Positions 58,505 through 64,000 of a DNA stretch of 64,000 nucleotides are shown here, one piece after another (the first letter of the stretch is position 1; each line of letters opens with the position of its first letter). The position numbers and the translations under genes are program-made. The notes beneath the pieces were generated by a model, which was not told where the DNA came from, searched no databases, and saw nothing but the letters and a program-made list of their open reading frames with translations. The stretch comes from an uncultured Eubacteriales bacterium (GTDB lineage: Bacteria > Bacillota > Clostridia > Oscillospirales > Oscillospiraceae). The DNA lies in contig ONBX01000011.1 of the NCBI GenBank assembly GCA_900316205.1, forward strand, positions 1-64,000. Reading direction: 5' to 3'.

Positions 58505-59518
58505 TTATATCTTCCGGTAGCGGCCGCGCCGCTGGGGAGCGGGCTTTCTGGCCGTCTCCGGCGGATTTTTCTTATCATAGACCTCATAGGCCTCGATGAT
58601 CTTCTGCACCAGGCGGTGGCGCACCACATCCGCCCCGGTGAGGGTGCAGATGGCGATATCGTCGATGCCGTCCAGAACCTTCATGGCCACCTTCAGGCCG
58701 CTGACCTTGTCCTCGGGCAGGTCGATCTGGGTGATGTCGCCGGTGATGACCACTTTGGAGCCGAAGCCGATGCGGGTGAGGAACATCTTCATCTGCTCCC
58801 GGGAGGTGTTCTGGGCCTCGTCCAGGATGATAAAGCTGTCGTCCAGAGTACGGCCGCGCATATAGGCCAGGGGCGCCACCTCGATGTTGCCCCGCTCCAG
58901 ATACTTCTGATAGGTGTCCGGCCCCAGCATGTCAAAGAGTGCGTCATACAGTGGGCGCAGGTAGGGATCCACCTTGCTCTGCAGGTCTCCCGGCAGGAAG
59001 CCCAGGCGCTCCCCCGCCTCCACGGCGGGCCGGGTCAGAATGATGCGGTTGACCTCCTCCGCCCGGAAGGCGGCCACCGCCGCCGCCACGGCCAGATAGG
59101 TCTTGCCGGTGCCGGCCGGGCCGATGCCCAGAGTCACGGTATTGTCCCGGATGGCCTCGCAATAGTCCCGCTGGCCAAGGGTCTTGGGCTTGATGGGCTT
59201 GCCTTTGGCCGTGATGCAGATCACATCCCCGGCCAGCTCCTCGATCTGCTTTTCCTTGCCCTCGGACACCAGCTTCAGGATATAGCGCACGTTCTGGGCA
59301 TCGATATTCTCGCCCTTGGCGGCCAGGGTCAGCAGACCGTTGATGGCCTTTTCCGCCAGCATCACGTCCTCCGCCTCGCCGCAGATATGGAGCTGATCGT
59401 CCCGGTCCTGGACCTTGACACCAAGCTCGCTCTCAATGATTCTCAGGTTCTGGTCAAAGGAGCCGAAAACCTGGATCACATGCTCCATCCGTTCTACTTC
59501 TATGGTTTTATCGATCAT
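58505..59518 (-). CDS. phoH: PhoH family ATPase, 337 aa
   Basis: A P-loop ATPase of the PhoH (YbeZ) family, often paired with YbeY in RNA metabolism. An N-terminal KH-like region (LRIIESELGVKVQDRDDQL near 24-42) precedes the ATPase core: GIGPAGTGKTYLAVAAA near 129-145 (Walker A GPAGTGKT), LDEAQNTSREQMKMFL near 233-248 (Walker B) and GDITQIDLP near 260. The basic tail RKPAPQRRGRYRKI is usual. Length is normal. It is followed by ybeY. Confidence 0.93.
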   Translation of the reverse strand: MIDKTIEVERMEHVIQVFGSFDQNLRIIESELGVKVQDRDDQLHICGEAEDVMLAEKAINGLLTLAAKGENIDAQNVRYILKLVSEGKEKQIEELAGDVICITAKGKPIKPKTLGQRDYCEAIRDNTVTLGIGPAGTGKTYLAVAAAVAAFRAEEVNRIILTRPAVEAGERLGFLPGDLQSKVDPYLRPLYDALFDMLGPDTYQKYLERGNIEVAPLAYMRGRTLDDSFIILDEAQNTSREQMKMFLTRIGFGSKVVITGDITQIDLPEDKVSGLKVAMKVLDGIDDIAICTLTGADVVRHRLVQKIIEAYEVYDKKNPPETARKPAPQRRGRYRKI

Positions 59519-59540
59519 GTACAGACATCCTCTCTCGGGG

Positions 59541-60701
59541 CTATTGTTCCCGATCCCGGGCGATATTCTCCAGGCAGCGGGCCCGCAGGGTCACTACCAG
59601 CAGGCCGTCACTTCTGCCCACGGAAAAGGCGTGATCCAGGATTTCCCCATCGATCCGCTCTTCCAGGCCCTGCAGCAGGGCGGCCTTCATTTCCTCCTCC
59701 CGCAGGTCGAAGGACTCCGTCGCCGTGAGTCTGTGACGCGTTGTCCAGATCAGGCGCAGCGGGGTGCAAAAGAGGCCCTCTATCCCCAAAGTATATTCAT
59801 GCACGATTTTATCACATTCGTCAAGGCCTTTTCGGGAAGAAGGCCAGAGAATGCAGCGATTTTTTCCGATCTGCAGGCAAAACGAGCCCGCCGCCCCGTT
59901 CTTTTCCCTGGTCTGCAGCATTTCCAGCGGGCAAATCGAGCTGATCTCGTACCAGGTCTCCGCCTGCACTTCGCCCAGGGCGGGCTCCTGCCGAATGCCG
60001 CCCGACAGGCTCTCCAGCTCTCCGTTTATGAGGAGATCCCCCTCCAGCACTGCGTCCCCCGGTTCCACCAGGCTTTGCCCGCTGAGGGCCGTCACCTTCC
60101 GTACGATCCCGGAGCGGCCAGCGTGCAATTCTTCATGCGCCCGTTCCGAAAGGAGCTCCGGCCGCGCTTCCCGCTCCCGTACCAGTACTCTGGCCCGGGA
60201 GCCGGAGATGTTCACCGTGAGCCATTCCAACTCCGGCAGCTCTGTGAGGACCCTGCTTTTCACCAGTTCCGGATCGATGGCAGGGCGAAAGGCGCCGGGC
60301 GCCACCCCGCAGGCGGCCAGGGTTCGGAGGATCAGGCCGGTGGAGACGCTTTCGCAGCCGATGACCTCGATCTGCCACACATAGAGAGAGGAGGCGAACA
60401 GCAGCGACAGGGCAAGCAGCAGGCCCAGGAGAAGGCCCTTTCGACGCCGAAGCACTTCTTGATTCCTACTGCCGCCCCGAAGGTCCCGGACCACCAGGGT
60501 AAAGCCCTGCGCCGTACAGAGCCGCTCCAGGGCCATCAGGTCCCGCTGCCAAAGGGTGAGTCTCAGCGTGCACTTGTCCACGGGAAGGACGCTCCAGAGC
60601 TGCAGGCCAGCGGCGCGGCAGCGCTCCAGCAGTGTCTCCGGCTCCGGTCCGCAAAGCTCCGCCTCCGCTGTTCCCAGGAGACTTTTCCAGATTTCGTCCA
60701 T
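59541..60701 (-). CDS. yqfD: Sporulation protein YqfD, 386 aa
   Basis: YqfD is made in the mother cell under sigma-E and is needed for spore formation in Bacillus; its molecular role is unclear. It has a soluble N-terminal part, one membrane helix at ~88-108 (GLLLGLLLALSLLFASSLYVW) and a large outer part with repeated beta stretches (IEVIGCESVSTG near 111). The stage-IV-like ending has YTLGIEGLFCTPLRLIW. Length is typical. It follows yqfC by 1 base and precedes phoH, as in Bacillus. Confidence 0.9.
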   Translation of the reverse strand: MDEIWKSLLGTAEAELCGPEPETLLERCRAAGLQLWSVLPVDKCTLRLTLWQRDLMALERLCTAQGFTLVVRDLRGGSRNQEVLRRRKGLLLGLLLALSLLFASSLYVWQIEVIGCESVSTGLILRTLAACGVAPGAFRPAIDPELVKSRVLTELPELEWLTVNISGSRARVLVREREARPELLSERAHEELHAGRSGIVRKVTALSGQSLVEPGDAVLEGDLLINGELESLSGGIRQEPALGEVQAETWYEISSICPLEMLQTREKNGAAGSFCLQIGKNRCILWPSSRKGLDECDKIVHEYTLGIEGLFCTPLRLIWTTRHRLTATESFDLREEEMKAALLQGLEERIDGEILDHAFSVGRSDGLLVVTLRARCLENIARDREQ

Positions 60702-60702
60702 C

Positions 60703-60972
60703 TTATTCCTCCCATTCCACCCGCTTCAGACGGCCCGAGAGCAGCAGATCGCTGCCGTCCATGGCCTCGATCCGAAGCGACCCGCCAAAGATGCGCAGGC
60801 TCATGTGCATCCCCCGCACGGCAAGCAGGTCTTCGCTGCAATGGAGCAGCCCCCTGTGATTTTCAATGAGCGCCCGGTGATCGCCCAGTACGCTCAGCTT
60901 CAGCTCTCCCAGGGCCTCCCCGGGGATCTGCAGCCGCTCCCCCAGGGTGCCGGTAAAGCTCGGTTTTGTCAT
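60703..60972 (-). CDS. yqfC: Sporulation protein YqfC (YabP family), 89 aa
   Basis: A small soluble protein of the YabP/YqfC family, made in the mother cell in Bacillus; biochemical role unknown. The family shape is clear: LGERLQIPGEALGELKLSVLG near residues 10-30, ALIENHRGLLHCSEDLLAVRG near 34-54, then LRIFGGSLRIEAMDGSDLLLSGRL (key part GGSLRI). It starts the yqfC-yqfD-phoH-ybeY-era-yqzL-recO order. Its upstream gap is shared with ylbJ, also a sporulation gene. Confidence 0.88.
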   Translation of the reverse strand: MTKPSFTGTLGERLQIPGEALGELKLSVLGDHRALIENHRGLLHCSEDLLAVRGMHMSLRIFGGSLRIEAMDGSDLLLSGRLKRVEWEE

Positions 60973-61015
60973 GGTCCTCTCCCCTTTTCCTCCGGTAGGC
61001 TTAGCCTATTTATCC

Positions 61016-61040
61016 GTATATCCTTATGCCGCCCGGCATA
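61016..61040 (+). promoter_or_regulatory. Possible sigma-E promoter of ylbJ
   Basis: GTATATC (61016-61022), a 14-base spacer and CATA (61037-61040) match the sigma-E pattern of Bacillus (ATA-T near -35 and CATA at -10). YlbJ is sigma-E dependent there. A TATGCCG-CGGCATA palindrome covers 61025-61040. Only one half of each box is strongly conserved, so this is tentative. Confidence 0.45.
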
Positions 61041-61077
61041 GCTTTAACACGAAACACCAAGGAGGAGAGTTTGTCCG

Positions 61078-62040
61078 ATGAAGAGAAAGCTGCCGATCCT
61101 CGCGGCGCTCTGTGCGCTGTTTGTTCTGATCACCGCCTCGTCCCGGGTGATCGATTGCGCCTCAGCCGGGCTGCGGCTCTGCGGGGAGCTGATCGTCCCC
61201 TCGCTCTTTCCTTTTTTTGTTCTTTCCCTGCTGCTGGGCAAGCTGGGCTTTCCGGAAGCGCTGGGTCGACAGCTCTCTCCCCTGACGGAGAAGATGTTTC
61301 ACGTTTCCGGGAAGGGCGCAACGGCGTTCTTTATCGGGCTCACAGGCGGCTACCCCATGGGGGCCGCCTATCTGGCGGAGCTTCTGGACAGGGGCGAGAT
61401 CTCCGGTCGGGAGGCAGAGCGGCTTTTGGGCTTTTGCAACAACTCCGGCCCCGCCTTTCTGGTAGGAGCCATCGGAGCGGGAGTCTTCGCTTCGGTGAAG
61501 GCGGGACTGCTGCTCTACAGCGCCCATATTCTGGCGGCGCTTTCTGTGGGGATCCTGCTGCGGTCCCGCGAAGCGCCGGGAGCGGAACAGCCGCTGCCTC
61601 CAGCCGCTCCCCCGCTGCCCTTTGCCCGTGCTCTATCAGAGGCGGTACGCAGCGCGGTGCCGGCGCTCTTGAGCGTATGCGGCTTTGTGATCCTCTTTAC
61701 CGTGTTCACGGGGCTTCTGGAGGCAAACGGCTTTCTGGAGCTGTTCAGCAGAGTTCTCAGCGCAATTATGCCCCTGGGGATGCAGCAAAACCGTGCCCTG
61801 CTCCTGGGCTTTTGGGAGCTTGGCAGCGGTGTGGGGACGCTGCGAGGCCTCGCCCTCTCCCCGGCTTCTCTGGCTTTGGCCGCCGGGATCGTGGGCTGGG
61901 GCGGCGTATCGGTGCTGTTTCAGTCGCTGGCGGTGTTGGCAGACCAGCCGGTGAAAACAGGGGTGATGCTGCTGGGCCGTATTCTCAGCGCGGTTCTTGG
62001 CGCAGGCTTTGCCTGGGTCCTGGGTACGATTTTTCTCTGA
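61078..62040 (+). CDS. ylbJ: Sporulation integral membrane protein YlbJ, 320 aa
   Basis: A membrane protein with the gate (nucleoside-recognition) domain used by YlbJ and SpoIIIA-era spore proteins. In Bacillus YlbJ is needed for heat-resistant spores and is made under sigma-E. About eight helices are visible. Family motifs are LIVPSLFPFFVLS near 38-50, FFIGLTGGYPMGAAY near 84-98 and FCNNSGPAFLVGAIGAGVF near 118-136. Length is slightly below average. The ATG at 61078 has AGGAGGAG upstream. It is monocistronic, divergent from yqfC. Confidence 0.88.
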   Translation: MKRKLPILAALCALFVLITASSRVIDCASAGLRLCGELIVPSLFPFFVLSLLLGKLGFPEALGRQLSPLTEKMFHVSGKGATAFFIGLTGGYPMGAAYLAELLDRGEISGREAERLLGFCNNSGPAFLVGAIGAGVFASVKAGLLLYSAHILAALSVGILLRSREAPGAEQPLPPAAPPLPFARALSEAVRSAVPALLSVCGFVILFTVFTGLLEANGFLELFSRVLSAIMPLGMQQNRALLLGFWELGSGVGTLRGLALSPASLALAAGIVGWGGVSVLFQSLAVLADQPVKTGVMLLGRILSAVLGAGFAWVLGTIFL

Positions 62041-62042
62041 AC

Positions 62043-62080
62043 ATGAAAAAAGGACTGTCAGAAAACAGTCCTTTTTTCAT
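62043..62080. terminator. Bidirectional intrinsic terminator
   Basis: ATGAAAAAAGGACTGT pairs with ACAGTCCTTTTTTCAT around CAGAAA. It ends ylbJ on the plus strand and the chromate-transporter genes on the minus strand. Confidence 0.85.
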
Positions 62081-62095
62081 ATTGATTCTGTTCTT

Positions 62096-62671
62096 TCAAA
62101 AAGCGAAAACCACACCGATCACCGCGGAACCCAGGATGAAAAAGATGGGATGCACCTTCTTGAGCGCCTTCACACAGCGGGTCAGCACCAGGAGCAGCGC
62201 CGCGAGGGCCAGAGCCTTCCAATTGAAGAGATCGGTGAAGACGCCGCTTTCGCGCCAGGCGTCCACATGGAACATGGCCACCTTCACCACCAGAAGTCCC
62301 GCCGCGGCGATAAGGCCCACAGAGCAGGGCCGCAGACCGTAGAACGCGGCGTCCACGCTCTTGTTCTGCCGAAACTGCTGCAGCACCCGGGCAATGAGCA
62401 GGATGATGATGACCTCCGGCGTCACAAGGCCAAGGGTCGCGATCACGGCGCCGGGAATGCCGGCAGTATGAAAGCCCACATAGGTTGCCATATTGACGCC
62501 GATGGGTCCGGGGGTGGATTCGCTGACGGCAATCATATCCGCCAGATTTGCCGCGGTGAACCAGCCGGTCTTATCCGCCATGCTGTAAAGGAAGGGCAGG
62601 GTGGCCATGCCGCCGCCCACCGCAAAGAGGCCGGTCTTGAAAAACTCCCAGAACAGGCGCAGAAGGATCAT
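62096..62671 (-). CDS. Chromate transporter-type protein, second half, 191 aa
   Basis: A short ChrA-family protein (half size). The N-terminal MILLRLFWEFFKTGLFAVGGGMATLPFL has the FxxGGGxAxxP signature at residues 13-26, and ESTPGPIGVNMATYVGF near 51-67 is the second motif. About five helices are visible. Many short ChrA proteins occur as adjacent pairs that presumably act together. Chromate efflux is known for long ChrA proteins; the substrate of short pairs is largely untested. The ATG overlaps the stop of the partner gene as ATGA. Confidence 0.85.
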   Translation of the reverse strand: MILLRLFWEFFKTGLFAVGGGMATLPFLYSMADKTGWFTAANLADMIAVSESTPGPIGVNMATYVGFHTAGIPGAVIATLGLVTPEVIIILLIARVLQQFRQNKSVDAAFYGLRPCSVGLIAAAGLLVVKVAMFHVDAWRESGVFTDLFNWKALALAALLLVLTRCVKALKKVHPIFFILGSAVIGVVFAF

Positions 62672-63210
62672 TTGCCCCGCACCCCCCATCTGGTAAAGAG
62701 GATGCCGGCAGCGGCGCAGAAAAGCACATAAAAGACCGGCGAAATGTCCAGGAAGATGGAGAGGAGGAACACCAGCAGGAAGAGGCAGAGCCCTGCCTTA
62801 TCCTTCACGGCGCCCTTCCAGAGCTTCAGGACAGCGTTGAAGATCAGCACGCACACGCAGACGCGAATGGCCGCAAAGGCGCTCTTCACCGCGGGAATAT
62901 CCGCAAAGTGGGTCAAGACCCCGGCAATGACCGTGATGATGACCAGGGAGGGAAACACCACGCCCAGGGTGGCGACGACGCCGCCCAGGGAACCCGCCAC
63001 CTTATATCCGATGAAGGTGGCGGTGTTCACCGCGATGACGCCGGGGGTGCACTGGCCCACCGCGTAGTAGTCCATCAATTCCTCGGAGCTGGCCCAGCCT
63101 TGCCGGTCCACGATCTCCCGTTCCAGGATGGGGATCATGGCATAGCCGCCGCCGAAGGTCATGACGCCGACCCTGGCGAAGGCCAGGAAGAGTTGCCAAA
63201 GCTGCTTCAT
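62668..63210 (-). CDS. Chromate transporter-type protein, first half, 180 aa
   Basis: The partner of the next gene, with MKQLWQLFLAFARVGVMTFGGGYAMIPIL (signature FGGGYAMIP at residues 19-27) and GQCTPGVIAVNTATFIGYKVAG near 53-74 (key part TPGVIAVN). Four to five helices. Its start is at 63210, where the ATG overlaps the phosphohexomutase stop as ATGA. The upstream gene is therefore translationally coupled to it, an odd partnership between sugar phosphate metabolism and an anion transporter. Confidence 0.85.
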   Translation of the reverse strand: MKQLWQLFLAFARVGVMTFGGGYAMIPILEREIVDRQGWASSEELMDYYAVGQCTPGVIAVNTATFIGYKVAGSLGGVVATLGVVFPSLVIITVIAGVLTHFADIPAVKSAFAAIRVCVCVLIFNAVLKLWKGAVKDKAGLCLFLLVFLLSIFLDISPVFYVLFCAAAGILFTRWGVRGK

Positions 63211-64000
63211 TTGCCGATGGTCTGGGTGAATTCGCTGTACTTGGCGACCTTGGCGGCGCAATCGGCCGCGCTCTTGCCGCGCACCAGCAGATAGACCTTG
63301 ATCTTGGGCTCGGTGCCGGAGGGACGCACGATGAAGCTGGAGCCGTCAGCCAGCTCGAAGTAGAGGACGTTGGAGCCGAAGAAAGGCGTACGATCCACCT
63401 TGCCCAGGCCCTTGACGTTGATGCTGCCGTCCAGGTAGTCCCGCAGACGGATGACGGTCTCGCCGGCGATCTCCTCGGGAGGATTGGAGCGCAGATCGTC
63501 CATGATGGCCTTCATCTTGCGCATGCCGTCCAGGCCCGGCATCACCAGGTTCACGGTCTTCTCGGAGAACCAGCCGTACTTCTCGTACAGCTCGTTCATG
63601 GCGTCCAGCAGGGTCTTGCCCTCCATGGAATAATGGGCGGCCATCTCGGCCACCAGCATGGCGGCGGTGACGGCGTCCTTATCGCGGACATAGTCGCCCA
63701 CCATGTAGCCGTAGCTCTCCTCGAAGGCAAAGATATACTGATAGCTCTTGGCGGCCTCCCAGGAGGCGATGCGCTCTGCCATGAACTTGAAGCCGGTGAA
63801 GGTGTCCTCAAAGTGGACGCCGTTGGCCTCGCAGACGGCACGGGACATGGCGGTGGAGACGATGCTGGAAACCGCGCCGGCGTTGGCGGGGAGCTTGCCC
63901 ATGGCCTTGCGGGCCTGGATGATGTAGTCCAGCAGCAGAACGCCCATCTGGTTGCCGGTGATGGTCACATACTCATCGCCCTTGCGGACCATGGTACCGA
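63207..64000 (-). CDS. Phosphoglucomutase/phosphomannomutase, C-terminal part
   Basis: This is the 3' end of a phosphohexomutase gene that runs past the right edge of the window. About 264 residues are present of an expected 500-580. The frame continues through GTM at the edge, consistent with the DRVGTMVR active-site loop. Then come VTITGNQMGVLLLDYI, the sugar-binding FAFEESYGYMVGDYVRDKDAV near 92-112 (key part EESYGY) and the phosphate-binding FIVRPSGTEPKIKVYLL near the end. It interconverts glucose-1-phosphate and glucose-6-phosphate, or the mannose forms. It supplies precursors for nucleotide sugars such as those used by rfbA and ugd. Confidence 0.9.
   Translation of the reverse strand, partial: GTMVRKGDEYVTITGNQMGVLLLDYIIQARKAMGKLPANAGAVSSIVSTAMSRAVCEANGVHFEDTFTGFKFMAERIASWEAAKSYQYIFAFEESYGYMVGDYVRDKDAVTAAMLVAEMAAHYSMEGKTLLDAMNELYEKYGWFSEKTVNLVMPGLDGMRKMKAIMDDLRSNPPEEIAGETVIRLRDYLDGSINVKGLGKVDRTPFFGSNVLYFELADGSSFIVRPSGTEPKIKVYLLVRGKSAADCAAKVAKYSEFTQTIGK

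Overview
The window is a 64 kb stretch of a chromosome from a GC-rich, spore-forming, Gram-positive anaerobe. It fits the class Clostridia, most likely the Oscillospiraceae/Ruminococcaceae, although no rRNA is present to confirm this. The evidence is a dcw cluster with a meso-DAP-type MurE (DNPR motif), the sporulation genes yqfC, yqfD and ylbJ, a PASTA-domain PBP, sigma-A-like promoters and many short palindromic intergenic repeats. I saw no rRNA, tRNA, CRISPR array, prophage or insertion sequence.

Layout. (1) 0.2-3.3 kb: a small unknown protein, a HerA-type ATPase and cdsA. (2) 3.4-20.7 kb: a surface-polysaccharide locus, all on the minus strand. It holds rfbB, rfbA, ugd, a Wzx-type flippase, a TupA-like ATP-grasp protein, GT2 and GT4 glycosyltransferases, a Wzy-like polymerase, a small PglC-like phosphoglycosyl transferase, a sugar epimerase, a second ATP-grasp enzyme, a DegT aminotransferase, a nucleotidyltransferase-fold protein and a PglF/CapD-type 4,6-dehydratase. 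(3) 21-25 kb: a DUF4317 protein, then a small operon (flavin reductase, DUF362 lipoprotein, permease, flavodoxin-like remnant) under a promoter with two matching palindromes. (4) 25-36.5 kb: PcrA helicase, Kef-type antiporter, THEP1-like NTPase with sfsA, a His-rich CsoR-like regulator, an MscS channel, a Pro/Thr-rich anchored protein and a YihY membrane protein. (5) 36.5-48.9 kb: the division and cell-wall cluster, transcribed mraZ-rsmH-ftsL-PBP-murE-mraY-ftsW-murG-murA-ftsQ-ftsZ, lacking murD, murF and ftsA. (6) 49-61 kb: housekeeping genes coiled-coil protein, coaD, rsmD, uvrC, HPr, mutS2, recO, yqzL, era, ybeY, phoH, yqfD, yqfC. (7) 61-64 kb: ylbJ, a split chromate-transporter pair and the C-terminal part of a phosphohexomutase that runs off the window.

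How the genes work together. The polysaccharide locus looks like a complete Wzx/Wzy route for a glycan carrying unusual sugars. It has the first two enzymes of bacillosamine synthesis (dehydratase and aminotransferase) and a PglC-like initiator, but an ATP-grasp ligase sits where an acetyltransferase would be expected. Together with the TupA-like ATP-grasp and UDP-glucose dehydrogenase, this suggests an aminoacylated or peptide-decorated glycan. That is the best candidate here for something new, and it is an inference. The other striking feature is several families of palindromic or tandem repeats packed into the gaps, some of which form the last codons and stop codons of murG, uvrC and recO.
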